Shown here piece after piece: positions 32,831 to 40,952 of a stretch of DNA of 64,000 bases; positions within the stretch are counted from its first letter, which is position 1, and each line of letters begins with the position of its first letter. The notes beneath the pieces are model-generated. The model did not search any database. It saw only the letters and a list, made by a program, of their open reading frames with translations, and was not told the DNA's origin. This stretch comes from Actinomycetota bacterium (lineage in GTDB: Bacteria > Actinomycetota > Thermoleophilia > Gaiellales > Gaiellaceae). Position numbers and translations under genes: made by a program. Location of the stretch: assembly GCA_004366385.1 (NCBI GenBank), contig SIRU01000033.1:62001-126000 (forward strand), read 5' to 3'.

Positions 32831-33477
32831 GCGGCCGCGCGCTCCGCGCCGGGAGCCGGATCGGCGTCTGGGCGCTCGCCGCGCTCGCGACGGTGGCGGC
32901 GCTCGCGCTGCTCGTCGTCGCCGCGGACGTGCTCGCCTCCCGCGACGGCGTGAAGGTCGACGACGCCCGCTTCCAGTCCGCACCGCAGCGCCAGGCCGGC
33001 CTGTGGGAGGTCGGACGCCTGCCGGACGACCTGACCGAGCGGCTGCTCGGCCTCGAGGACGACGTCGACTTCCGCAAGCTGGCCGCCCTGTACGTGCGCG
33101 TCGAGCCCGGGAAGACCGACTACCGCGGGTTCCCCGAGCTGGAGGCGATGCGCGCGAAGCTGCAGTTCGAGCTGACGCGCGCGAGCCGCACCGACCCCGA
33201 CCTCGAGCGCCGGTCGCGGCTGCTCACCATGTACGGGGTCACCACGCTCGACTTCCCGACGAACCTGAGCGACGAGGAGCGCGGCCAGATCCTCTCGAAC
33301 GCGGCCTCCGCGTTCCGGAACGCGATCACGTTCGACCCGGCGAACGAGGACGCGAAGCGGAACCTCGAGACCGTGCTCCGCGTCTTCGGGCCTGTGGGGC
33401 TCTCGGGCACCGGGCCGACCGGCGGGAAGTCGGAGGGGAACGTCTCGGGCCAGGGCGTCACCGGCAGCGGGTACTGA
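32827..33477 (+). CDS. Membrane-anchored TPR-like protein of the MoxR operon
   Basis: A 216-residue protein with one N-terminal membrane helix (about 13-35). Its external part contains helical stretches typical of a partial TPR (LSNAASAFRNAITFDPANED, AKRNLETVLRVF) and ends in a Gly/Ser/Thr-rich tail. BatB/BatC-like accessory genes with TPRs are common between VWA genes in this operon type. Function unknown. Both ends overlap neighbours (GTGA, TGATG). Confidence 0.7.
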   Translation: MSGRALRAGSRIGVWALAALATVAALALLVVAADVLASRDGVKVDDARFQSAPQRQAGLWEVGRLPDDLTERLLGLEDDVDFRKLAALYVRVEPGKTDYRGFPELEAMRAKLQFELTRASRTDPDLERRSRLLTMYGVTTLDFPTNLSDEERGQILSNAASAFRNAITFDPANEDAKRNLETVLRVFGPVGLSGTGPTGGKSEGNVSGQGVTGSGY

Positions 33478-34439
33478 TGGAGATCAGCTTCCTGACGCCG
33501 CTCGGCGCGGTCTTCGCCCTGGCGGCGCTCGTCCCGATCTCCGTGTTCCTCGCGCGGGAGCGGCGGGCGTCGCGCCAGCGCGCGCACCTCGGTCTCCGGG
33601 AGCCGTCCCCGCGCTCACGTGTGTCGCTGGCGGCGGCTCTCGCCGCGGTCTGCGGCCTCCTCGCGCTGGCCGCGGCGCAGCCGGTGGTGGCGACGAGCCG
33701 CACGCTCGACGCGCGAACCGACGCCGAGGTCTTCGTCGTCCTCGACACCTCGCGCTCGATGCTCGCCTCCGCCGGCCCGGGCGCCCCGACACGGTTCGAC
33801 CGGGGGCGGACGCTGATCGACCAGCTCTCCGCCGGTCTGCCCGAGCTGCCGGTCGGCGTGGCGTCGCTGACCGACCGCGTCCTGCCGCACCTGTTCCCGA
33901 CCACCGACCGCCGGGTCCTGTCCGCCACGCTCGAGAAGACGCTGAGCGTGGAGTCGCCCGGCCCGAGCTCGTTCTTCGCCGTCCGCGCCACGACGTTCGA
34001 CGCCCTCGCAGTCGTGCCGCGGCTCGCGTACTTCAAGCCGAACACCGAGAAGCGCGTCCTCGTCGTCGTCACCGACGGGGAGTCGCGCCCGCTCGTGGAG
34101 GACCTCGCGGGCGCGTTCGACATGGAGCCGACGATCGACGTGATCTTCGTCCGGCTCTGGGACGCTGCGGAGCGCATCTACGTCACCGGTGCCGCCGAGG
34201 TCGGCTACGAGCCCGACGAGGAGAGCGAGGCGATGGTCGCCGAGCTCGCATCGCTCCTCGGCGCGCAGGTCGTCGAGGAGGGTGAGGCGGCGACGCTCCC
34301 GCAGACGGTCGCGCGGCTCTTCGGCGACGGTCCCACCGTCGAGCGTGAGCACGAGGGGCGCCGCCGCGCGCTCATGCCGTGGATCACGCTCGCCGCCGTC
34401 TTCCCGCTCGGCTTCGTCCTCGTCCGACGCAATCTCTGA
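33477..34439 (+). CDS. Membrane-anchored von Willebrand factor A protein 2 (BatA-like)
   Basis: A 320-residue protein: membrane helices at about 9-26 and 50-70, a VWA domain with VFVVLDTSRSMLAS (MIDAS DxSxS), VLVVVTDGESRPLVEDL, IDVIFVRLWD, and a C-terminal helix (MPWITLAAVFPLGFVLV). This is the BatA arrangement. It is the last gene of the run; a tRNA-Pro gene follows after 24 nt with no clear terminator. Confidence 0.86.
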   Translation: MEISFLTPLGAVFALAALVPISVFLARERRASRQRAHLGLREPSPRSRVSLAAALAAVCGLLALAAAQPVVATSRTLDARTDAEVFVVLDTSRSMLASAGPGAPTRFDRGRTLIDQLSAGLPELPVGVASLTDRVLPHLFPTTDRRVLSATLEKTLSVESPGPSSFFAVRATTFDALAVVPRLAYFKPNTEKRVLVVVTDGESRPLVEDLAGAFDMEPTIDVIFVRLWDAAERIYVTGAAEVGYEPDEESEAMVAELASLLGAQVVEEGEAATLPQTVARLFGDGPTVEREHEGRRRALMPWITLAAVFPLGFVLVRRNL

Positions 34440-34463
34440 GAGCGGCTAAGGTGTGCCCTGCCA

Positions 34464-34538
34464 CGGGGCGTGGCGCAGCCTGGTTAGCGCGCTTGTCTGG
34501 GGGACAAGAGGTCCCGAGTTCAAATCTCGGCGCCCCGA
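34464..34538 (+). tRNA. tRNA-Pro (anticodon GGG)
   Basis: 75 nt with a full cloverleaf: acceptor CGGGGCG/CGCCCCG and discriminator A, a D-arm with GGTTAG, an anticodon stem CTTGT/ACAAG enclosing CTGGGGG (anticodon GGG), and a T-arm CCGAG-TTCAAAT-CTCGG. CCA is not encoded, so the nucleotidyltransferase fusion at 2316 or another enzyme must add it. A TAAGGT box at 34447 could be its -10. Confidence 0.96.
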
Positions 34539-34830
34539 CTCGACGATGCCGGTGCGGCGGGTCGGCCGGTGCGCTGCGTGCGGCGCTTCGCCTCCCTCTG
34601 GCCTCGAGCTGAACCCGCTCGGCGACGAAGCTGATTCGCGGCCCGGAGCCTGCGCGGCCCACCATCGGTGGCAAGTACGGAGGAGCGCTGCGGACTAGTG
34701 CGGTTGGAGAGCGCGGACGATGCCGATGCCTGCAGCCCGCACGCCGGACAGGATCGTGCCATTCGAAGTCGGGGATGGGCAGAGCACCTGCGGAATCGCT
34801 CCGGCGAACGCGAGAGAAAGGAAGGCGATC
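34539..34830. other. 292-nt spacer between tRNA-Pro and the multicopper oxidase gene, no supported gene
   Basis: The oxidase frame is open from 34720 (two ATGs), but the residues encoded before 34831 do not look like a signal peptide. A ribosome-binding region GAGAGAAAGGAAGG precedes 34831. No repeat or strong hairpin was noticed. Confidence 0.4.
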
Positions 34831-36702
34831 ATGCTCACCCGGGGGCAGTTCCTGCGCCGCGGCTCGGCCGCGGGCGCCGGGCTCATGTTGTCCGGCGCGC
34901 TTCTGGAGTCGGCCTTCGCGGCTGCGAAGACTCCGCTCAAGGCTTACCAGGCGAACCTCCTGAACTACATCCCGCCGATCGTGCCCGTCGCGGACGGGGG
35001 CACGGTCGACCTCGCGATCCGCGAGGTACGGCGGGTCGTCCATCCCGCGGCGGCGCTGATGCCGACCACGGTCTGGAGCTATGAGCTCGCAACCGGTGAC
35101 CCGCGCCAGAGCGGCGCCGCCGGAACGTGGATCGGGCCGATCCTGGCGCTCGACGCGGGCTCGTCCATCACCGTTCGCTACGCCGTGAGCGGACTCATCA
35201 CGCGTCATCTGCTCGAGGCGTCGATCGACCGGGCGATGCTCGACCCGTACGTCGCCCAAGGGCCCAACGTGTCGGACACGCGCTTCATGAGCCACCTGCA
35301 CGGCGCATTCGTCGACGGGTCGAATGACGGCAACCCGTTCGCGACGCATCACGAGCACGAGTGGGGGCCAGACGAGGTCGAGACGAAGGAGTACCCGGCT
35401 CAGGATCGCGCCGCGCTCATCTGGTACCACCAGCACGCGCACGGCATCACGCACCTCAACGTGTACGCGGGCCTCGCGGGGGGCTACCTGCTCCGGGACG
35501 CGCTCGACACGGGGCGCAACGACAACGCCCTCGGGCTGCCGGCCAACGTCGACGCGGCGGGGAATCCCATCGGCCTCTACGAGGTGCCGCTGGTCATCCA
35601 GGACCGGACCTTCGCGAGGAACGCGCTCGGGACGGCGCTCGACCTCTTCTACCCGCCGGCGCCGTGGGTGCCCGAGTTCTTCGGTGACACGATGTGCGTC
35701 AACGGGGCGGTCGAGCCGTTCCTGGCCGTCGAGCCGAGGCTGTACCGCTTCCGGATCATCAACGGCTGCAACGCGCGGTTCCTGAACCTGGACTGGGGGC
35801 CGGGGAGCGGGAAGCCGCCGGCCATGCACGTGATCGGGAGCGACGGCGGCTTCGTGCCGACGCCGTTCACGACGCCGACGCTCGTGATCGCTCCCGGAGA
35901 GCGGTACGACATCGTCGTCGACTTCAGCAAGCACGCGGGCAAGACCTTGACGCTGGGGAACAAGTCGCCGTTCCCGGCTCCCGTCGTGAACCCGGCCGGG
36001 CCGCTTCCGCGGATCATGCAGTTCCAGGTCACGCAGGCGCTGAACCCGGCGAACCTCCCCTCCTTCCCGTTCAACCCTGCGGCCGCGCTGACGACCGACA
36101 CGCCGGCCGTCCTGGCGGCGCCCGGTCTCCCGAAGACGCGGTACCACACGTTCGAGGAGGTCATGGGTAAGAAGGGCCCGCTCGGCGCGGTCATCAACGG
36201 CAAGTCGTTCGAGGGCCGGCCAATCCTCCAGCCGGTGCCGATGGCCGGGTACCCGTTCGACATCGCGAACCCGGTCGATGTCGAAGAGGTGGTCACGGGC
36301 GGCGACGTCGAGGACTGGGTGTTCGCGAACACCACGGCCGACACCCATCCGCTCCACATGCACCTCGTGCAGTTCGGCGTCGTCGAGCGGCTGCCGTTCG
36401 ACGTGGCCGGTTACCTCGCCGCGCTCGCGGCGGCCAGGGCGGGTGTGGCGGGCGCGCCTCTGCTCCTCGCGAACGGGGTCATCGACCCGATGCCGTTCGT
36501 CCCTGTCGGGGCCGTCGGAACGCCCGTGTCGCCCGCGGAGCGGGGCTGGAAGGACACGGTGCAGATGCATCCGGGCGAGATCACCAGGATCCGCGCGAAG
36601 TTCGACCTGAAGGGCTACGGAGCGCCTCAGGACTACGTCTACCACTGCCACATCCTCGAGCACGAGTCGAACTCGATGATGCGGCCCTACCAGGTCGTGT
36701 AG
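34831..36702 (+). CDS. Exported multicopper oxidase (CotA/bilirubin-oxidase-like)
   Basis: A 623-residue three-cupredoxin oxidase. The N-terminus MLTRGQFLRRGSAAGAG with a following hydrophobic stretch looks like a Tat signal (single RR), fitting export of a folded copper enzyme. Copper ligands: MSHLHGAF, IWYHQHAHGITH (type 2/3), HPLHMHLVQF and the C-terminal YHCHILEHESNSMM, with the type-1 Cys flanked by the His-Cys-His bridge and a Met axial ligand. It oxidises phenols, bilirubin-like compounds or metals with O2; the substrate is unknown. Long domain-2 inserts place it with CotA-like members. It stands alone and a terminator follows. Confidence 0.92.
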   Translation: MLTRGQFLRRGSAAGAGLMLSGALLESAFAAAKTPLKAYQANLLNYIPPIVPVADGGTVDLAIREVRRVVHPAAALMPTTVWSYELATGDPRQSGAAGTWIGPILALDAGSSITVRYAVSGLITRHLLEASIDRAMLDPYVAQGPNVSDTRFMSHLHGAFVDGSNDGNPFATHHEHEWGPDEVETKEYPAQDRAALIWYHQHAHGITHLNVYAGLAGGYLLRDALDTGRNDNALGLPANVDAAGNPIGLYEVPLVIQDRTFARNALGTALDLFYPPAPWVPEFFGDTMCVNGAVEPFLAVEPRLYRFRIINGCNARFLNLDWGPGSGKPPAMHVIGSDGGFVPTPFTTPTLVIAPGERYDIVVDFSKHAGKTLTLGNKSPFPAPVVNPAGPLPRIMQFQVTQALNPANLPSFPFNPAAALTTDTPAVLAAPGLPKTRYHTFEEVMGKKGPLGAVINGKSFEGRPILQPVPMAGYPFDIANPVDVEEVVTGGDVEDWVFANTTADTHPLHMHLVQFGVVERLPFDVAGYLAALAAARAGVAGAPLLLANGVIDPMPFVPVGAVGTPVSPAERGWKDTVQMHPGEITRIRAKFDLKGYGAPQDYVYHCHILEHESNSMMRPYQVV

Positions 36703-36714
36703 CTTCGGCGAGTT

Positions 36715-36740
36715 GCGGGGGCCGCCTCGTCGGCCCCCGC
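36715..36740 (+). terminator. Terminator after the multicopper oxidase gene
   Basis: GCGGGGGCC pairs perfectly with GGCCCCCGC around an 8-nt loop, 13 nt after the stop. No U-run. Confidence 0.65.
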
Positions 36741-36831
36741 CGGCCGCGGTCGAGCCCGCCTGAGCCGGCTCGTGCTTCCGCACGTCTCGTAGACTCACTC
36801 AGGCTCTACCCACTCGAGACAAAGGGGACCC

Positions 36832-37035
36832 ATGGCCGTAGCACGCGTCACCGAGATCAGCGCGACGTCCACGACCAGCTTCGAGGACGCCGTCAAGGCG
36901 GGCCTCGCGCGCGCGAACGCGACGCTCCGCAACGTGAAGAGCGCCTGGATCAAGGAGCAGCAGGTCCGCGTCGACGACGGCGCGATCAGCGAGTACCAGG
37001 TGAACATGCTCGTCACCTTCGTGCTCGAGGACTGA
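36832..37035 (+). CDS. Dodecin-type flavin-storage protein
   Basis: A 67-residue dodecin. It forms a hollow dodecamer that binds riboflavin, FMN or FAD dimers. The family pattern is complete: TTSFEDAVKAGLARANATLR, then AWIKEQQVRVDDGAI with the stacking Trp and a Gln contact, and EYQVNMLVTFVLED. ATG at 36832 follows AAAGGGGACC. A TAGACT box at 36790-36795 is a likely -10 element. It is convergent with the flavoprotein reductase gene, 15 nt away. Confidence 0.93.
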   Translation: MAVARVTEISATSTTSFEDAVKAGLARANATLRNVKSAWIKEQQVRVDDGAISEYQVNMLVTFVLED

Positions 37036-37050
37036 ACCCGCCGCGCGGCG

Positions 37051-38229
37051 TCAGTCGAGGAGCGCGCGGAGCCCGCTCTCGTCGACGGGCTCCCCGGCGC
37101 GGACGAGCCCCGTGGCCGCGTCCACCTTGCCCCAGACGTCCCACAGGAGGAATCCGCGGGGCACGCCTGCCTCCGCGTAGCAGACGACGCCCTTGCGGTT
37201 CGGCTCGGCCCACTCCTCGAGGATCTCCAGGCTCGGGTCGAGGTCGCCCACGGCCTCGTAGCCGAGGTCGAACAGGTCGGAGTAGAAGAACGGGAGGTGC
37301 GAGTACGGCTCGCCGGCGCCGGCCATGTTCGCGCCGACAGCGCGGCCGTGGGAGTTCGCGTGGTCTTCGTGCTCCACGCGGCGCGTGCCGCCGAGTGCCG
37401 CGACCGGAAAGCGGGCGACGTCGCCGGCGGCGAAGACGTCCTCGCGTCCGTCCACGCGGCCGAGCTCGTCCACGAGGACGCCGTCAGCGACCGCGAGGCC
37501 GGCGGCCTCGGCGAGCTCCGTCCGCGGGACGATCCCGAGGCCCGCGACCACCGCGTCGCACTCGATCTCGCGGCCACCGTCGGTCACGACGCGGAACGCC
37601 TCGCCGTCACGGGAGACCGCCGCCACGCTCTCTCCTGCGAGCACGTCGACGCCCTGCTCGCGGTAGTAGCCGTTCACGAAGCGCGCCAGCGCCCCGGGGA
37701 AAAGGCGGGCGCCGATCCCCTCCTCGGGGAAGACGATCGAGACGGCGCAGCCGTTCGTGACGAGCGCGGCCGCGATCTCGGACCCGATGAATCCGCCGCC
37801 GATGACGGCCACGCGCACGCCGTCGCCCGCGAGCTCGCGCAGGCGCCGGAAGTGGTCGAGCGTGCGGAAGTACACGACGCCGTCGTCCCAGGCGTCGACT
37901 CGGCGAGGAGTGCCTCCCGTGGCGAGCATGAGCGTCTGCCACGCGTGGGTCTCGCCGGCGGCGTCCGTGGCGGTTCTCGCGTCCAGGTCGAGCGCCGTGA
38001 TCGCGCGGCTGGTGTGCACCTCGACGCCGAGGCCGGGCGTGCCGCGCCAGATCGAGCTCTCCTCCTTGCTCTTCCAGAGCGCCTTCGACAGCGGCGGCCG
38101 AGCGTAGGGCTCGTGCGCCTCCTCCGAGAACAGGCCGATCGAGCCGTCGGCATCGTGGTCGCGGATCCCACGGCACGCGGCATCCGCGGTCATGCCGCCG
38201 CCGATGATCAGGTACCGGTACTCGGCCAT
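37051..38229 (-). CDS. FAD-dependent NAD(P)H oxidoreductase (ferredoxin-reductase/AIF-like)
   Basis: A 392-residue pyridine-nucleotide-disulfide-family flavoprotein. The FAD site is YLIIGGGMTADAACRGIRD, the NAD(P)H site VAVIGGGFIGSEIAAAL, and the second FAD motif VDGREDVFAAGDVARFP. No redox CxxC is seen, so it is of the ferredoxin/rubredoxin-reductase or AIF type that feeds electrons to a small protein. A C-terminal domain of about 90 residues follows. Its start overlaps by one base the stop of the thioredoxin-TPR gene upstream on the same strand. Confidence 0.88.
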   Translation of the reverse strand: MAEYRYLIIGGGMTADAACRGIRDHDADGSIGLFSEEAHEPYARPPLSKALWKSKEESSIWRGTPGLGVEVHTSRAITALDLDARTATDAAGETHAWQTLMLATGGTPRRVDAWDDGVVYFRTLDHFRRLRELAGDGVRVAVIGGGFIGSEIAAALVTNGCAVSIVFPEEGIGARLFPGALARFVNGYYREQGVDVLAGESVAAVSRDGEAFRVVTDGGREIECDAVVAGLGIVPRTELAEAAGLAVADGVLVDELGRVDGREDVFAAGDVARFPVAALGGTRRVEHEDHANSHGRAVGANMAGAGEPYSHLPFFYSDLFDLGYEAVGDLDPSLEILEEWAEPNRKGVVCYAEAGVPRGFLLWDVWGKVDAATGLVRAGEPVDESGLRALLD

Positions 38230-38792
38230 CAGTACAGCGCCGTCGCGAGCCGGCGGCGATAGGCGATCGCGCGCGGATCGTCGTGACCCAGGTGCTCGAA
38301 GACGGCGACGGCGAGGTCGCGCAGGCGCGCGCGCTCGTCGGGCTCTGCGCCGGGCACGGCCTCGAGGATGAGGTCGAGCGCGCGCTCAGGGTCGTCGGCC
38401 TCGAGCGCCGCGAGCACCTCGGGGAGCTCGCCGCTCGCGCGGAGGTCCTCGAGGACGCCGGCGAGGCGGGGTGGGGCGAGCAGCTCGTCCAGGAACGCGG
38501 AGACGCCGGCGGCCGACTGCGCGCCGACGAACTCGGCCACGACGCGGCCGTCGCGGAAGCCCTTCACCGCAGGGATGCCGCGGATCCCGTACTCGCCTGC
38601 GAGCGCCTGGTTCGCGTCCACGTCCACCTTCGCCAGGACCGCGGCGCCGTCGCGACCGGCGACCTCCCGCTCGAGGACCGGCGCGAGCGCGTGGCACGGC
38701 CCGCACCACTCGGCCCAGAAGTCGACGACGACGGGAACCTCGCGCGAGCGCTCGAGAACCTCCTCCGCGAACGTTGCCTCGGTGACGTCCAC
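38229..38792 (-). CDS. Thioredoxin-fold protein with C-terminal TPR-like helices (CnoX/YbbN-like)
   Basis: A 187-residue protein. Residues 1-105 form a thioredoxin fold with an intact WCGPC (29-33) and the cis-Pro segment RGIPAVKGFRDG. Residues about 110-187 are helical (LPEVLAALEADDPERALDLI) and resemble the short TPR part of YbbN/CnoX holdases. It may act as a redox-active chaperone in the cytosol. It is shorter than E. coli YbbN (284) and retains both cysteines, unlike that protein. Confidence 0.85.
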   Translation of the reverse strand: MDVTEATFAEEVLERSREVPVVVDFWAEWCGPCHALAPVLEREVAGRDGAAVLAKVDVDANQALAGEYGIRGIPAVKGFRDGRVVAEFVGAQSAAGVSAFLDELLAPPRLAGVLEDLRASGELPEVLAALEADDPERALDLILEAVPGAEPDERARLRDLAVAVFEHLGHDDPRAIAYRRRLATALY

Positions 38793-38797
38793 CGGCC

Positions 38798-39811
38798 TCA
38801 GGATGCCAGGACGACGTCGGCGGCGGCGCAGGCGACGAGTGCCGCGCGGACGTTCTCAGGCTCGATGCCGGAGAGGGTGGCGTGGGCGAGGTCGATCTCG
38901 ATCCCCGGCCACGACTCGAGCCCGAGCGAGCGAGCGCCCTGCGCGCTGCCGAAGCGGTGGAGCTCGTCGGTGGAGAAGACGCCGCGGCGGCCGGTCTGAC
39001 GGCGCGCGATCCCCTCGAGCTCGCGCAGCTCCTCGAAGGGGTCGATCCGGACGTTCGAGTCCGAGCCGATGCAGAGCGGGATGGCGCGCACCCGGATCCG
39101 CTCCGCGGGCAGGAAGCCGTCGCCCAGATCGGCCTCGGTCGTCGGGCACGCGCAGATCGTGGTGCCCGTGGACGCGAGCAGGTCGAGCTCGGCGCCGTCC
39201 GCGTGCGTCGCGTGGATCACGGTCGTGCGCTCCCCGAGGCAGCCGGTGCGTCCGAGCAGCTCGATCGGCCGGCAGCCGTGCTCCGCGAGGCACTCCTCGA
39301 TCTCGCGCGGTTGCTCGTCGGCGTGGACGTGGAGCGGGAGCTCCTCGGCGCGCGCGTGGTTGCCGATCGCCTCGAGCCAGTCGGCCGGGCAAGCGCGGAC
39401 GGAGTGGGGGGCGAGGCCGACGCGGACTCCCTCGGCGCGGAGCTCCCCGACCTCGCCGAGGTACGCGTCGACGCTCGCCTGGCGGAACCGGTCGATGCCG
39501 CCGCGCGCGTAGGCGACGTGGAGCAGTGTCAGCTCGATTCCGGCCGCACGCGCCGCCTCGGCCGCCGCGAGCGCTTCGGCCAGGCCGAGGTAGTGGAACT
39601 CGCCGACCGCGGTGAAGCCCGCGGCGCGCATCTCGCGGTAGGTCTCCTCGTACGACGAGCGGACGAGGTCCGGTGTCTGCCGCTCGGCCTCTGCGAGCAT
39701 CCCCTCGCGCCAGGCCCAGAAGTCGCCACCCGCCGCCCGTCCCCGCAGCGCCCGCTGGAACGTGTGGCTGTGTGCGTTGACGAACCCGGGGAGCTCGAGC
39801 GTGCGGGCCAC
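38798..39811 (-). CDS. Formimidoylglutamate deiminase (HutF)-like amidohydrolase
   Basis: A 337-residue amidohydrolase. LPGFVNAHSHTFQRALRG and FWAWREGML are the HutF signature; further metal-site pieces are LPLHVHADEQPREIEE, TTVIHATHADG and CIGSDSNVRIDPFEELR. HutF deaminates N-formimino-L-glutamate to N-formylglutamate in histidine breakdown. The usual N-terminal beta-sandwich part (about 50 residues) is missing, and no hutH/U/I or hutG gene is nearby, so the substrate may differ. The GTG start has a TAGCGT box 8 nt upstream. Confidence 0.8.
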   Translation of the reverse strand: MARTLELPGFVNAHSHTFQRALRGRAAGGDFWAWREGMLAEAERQTPDLVRSSYEETYREMRAAGFTAVGEFHYLGLAEALAAAEAARAAGIELTLLHVAYARGGIDRFRQASVDAYLGEVGELRAEGVRVGLAPHSVRACPADWLEAIGNHARAEELPLHVHADEQPREIEECLAEHGCRPIELLGRTGCLGERTTVIHATHADGAELDLLASTGTTICACPTTEADLGDGFLPAERIRVRAIPLCIGSDSNVRIDPFEELRELEGIARRQTGRRGVFSTDELHRFGSAQGARSLGLESWPGIEIDLAHATLSGIEPENVRAALVACAAADVVLAS

Positions 39812-39819
39812 GACGCGCG

Positions 39820-39825
39820 ACGCTA
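39820..39825 (-). promoter_or_regulatory. TANNNT box 8 nt before the HutF-like gene (leaderless promoter candidate)
   Basis: TAGCGT on the minus strand, 8 nt upstream of the GTG at 39811. No ribosome-binding site between. Confidence 0.35.
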
Positions 39826-40044
39826 CCAGCGTGCTGCGCGTGTTTCAGAGACGACCGACTCGAGCTCGAGCAAGAGCGAGAGCTCGCCTCTGCGGCATGC
39901 TTCGACTTCAGACCATGACGCACAAGGCACGCATAGCGGCCACACACTCGTGGGACTTTGGTGGGCCGGACGGTCGAATGGGAACGCGGACGGGTCTTGA
40001 TCCGTGCCCGCACCGGCTGCACCGGTTGTAGCCGCCACGAGCCA

Positions 40045-40050
40045 TAGGCT
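40045..40050 (+). promoter_or_regulatory. TANNNT box 6 nt before pgsA-like gene (leaderless promoter candidate)
   Basis: TAGGCT with TCCGGC before the GTG at 40057. The same TAGGCT-N6-GTG arrangement occurs before dapE at 54369. Confidence 0.5.
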
Positions 40051-40056
40051 TCCGGC

Positions 40057-40638
40057 GTGACCTGGACCGAGCTCCGCCGCCATGTCCCGAATGCGCTGAC
40101 GATCCTGCGCTTCGCGGCGATCCCGGTGTTCGTCTGGCTGTACCTGGAGGCCGGGGAGGGCGCGGCGTGGGGGGCGGGGATCTTCTTCGCCGTCGCAGCC
40201 GCGACCGACCAGGTCGACGGCTATCTCGCGCGGCGCTGGCACGTCGAGTCGCGCTTCGGCACGATCGCCGACCCTCTGGCCGACCGCCTGATGATCGGCA
40301 CGGCCGTGATCCTGATGTGGGCGACGGGCCGCCTGCCCGCGGCGGCCGCGATCGTGATCCTCGGGCGCGACGTCGCGCTCGTGCTCGGCTACAAGCTGCT
40401 GGCGCCGCGCGGGCTCGAGCTCGAGGTCACGTTCCTGGGGAAGCTGGCGACGTGGATCCTGTACGCGGCCCTCGGCCTCGTGCTCGTGACGCCGGAGGGG
40501 ACGACGTGGCCGCTCGTGCTCCTGTGGGCGGGAATCGTGCTCGCGCTCGCCGCCGGCGTCCAGTATCTCCTCCAGGCGCGCCGGGTCGTCGCAGCCGGCA
40601 GGGAACAGCCTCCGCGCCGCGAAGAAGCCTCAAGCTGA
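40057..40638 (+). CDS. CDP-alcohol phosphatidyltransferase (PgsA-like)
   Basis: A 193-residue membrane enzyme with the family motif spread over DQVDGYLARRWHVESRFG and TIADPLADRLM (D-x2-DG-x2-AR-x8-G-x3-D-x3-D, all residues present). Five or six membrane helices. Probably phosphatidylglycerophosphate synthase, using the CDP-diacylglycerol made by CdsA; cardiolipin- or inositol-type transferase activity is possible. It heads a run ending with apt. Confidence 0.88.
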   Translation: MTWTELRRHVPNALTILRFAAIPVFVWLYLEAGEGAAWGAGIFFAVAAATDQVDGYLARRWHVESRFGTIADPLADRLMIGTAVILMWATGRLPAAAAIVILGRDVALVLGYKLLAPRGLELEVTFLGKLATWILYAALGLVLVTPEGTTWPLVLLWAGIVLALAAGVQYLLQARRVVAAGREQPPRREEASS

Positions 40639-40697
40639 GGTTGACCCCTGCGAACAGGTGCTGCTTTACTCAGGAGCACCCGACGGAAAGGCGGCCC

Positions 40698-40952
40698 GTG
40701 GAACCACTGCCCGATCTCTCGACGCTGACCGACGACGACCTGCGCGAGACGATCCGCGCGCTCGAGCAGGAGGAGGACGAGATCTCCTACCGGCGGCGCA
40801 TGCTCCACGGCCGCATCGACATCCTCCGTGCCGAGCTCGTCGCGCGGCTCCGCGAGCAGGTGAGCGCGGGGGAGGCCCAGCTCGCCGACGTCGAGCGCCT
40901 GAGCGAGATCCTGGCCGGCAAGGCGGCGCCGCGGGACGACGGCGGAGCATGA
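40698..40952 (+). CDS. Small RsiG-like protein with a c-di-GMP-binding motif
   Basis: An 84-residue helical protein starting at GTG 40698 after a GGAAAGGCGG region. It contains E26-x3-S30-x2-R33-x3-H37-x3-D41 within EDEISYRRRMLHGRID. The RsiG anti-sigma factor of Streptomyces binds cyclic di-GMP through E-x3-S-x2-R-x3-Q-x3-D, so only the Q is changed (to H). RsiG of Rubrobacter has a single motif and works as a homodimer; the single motif here fits that type. The preceding DLSTLTDDDLRETIRALEQ helix also resembles RsiG. Likely role: c-di-GMP-dependent binding of a WhiG-type sigma factor, which is not in this window. The gene overlaps the FHA gene by 4 nt. Confidence 0.7.
   Translation: MEPLPDLSTLTDDDLRETIRALEQEEDEISYRRRMLHGRIDILRAELVARLREQVSAGEAQLADVERLSEILAGKAAPRDDGGA

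Noticed and set aside
34720-34830. N-terminal extension of the multicopper oxidase from ATG 34720
   Set aside because: Residues before 34831 do not resemble a leader; the Tat-like signal and ribosome-binding site favour 34831.
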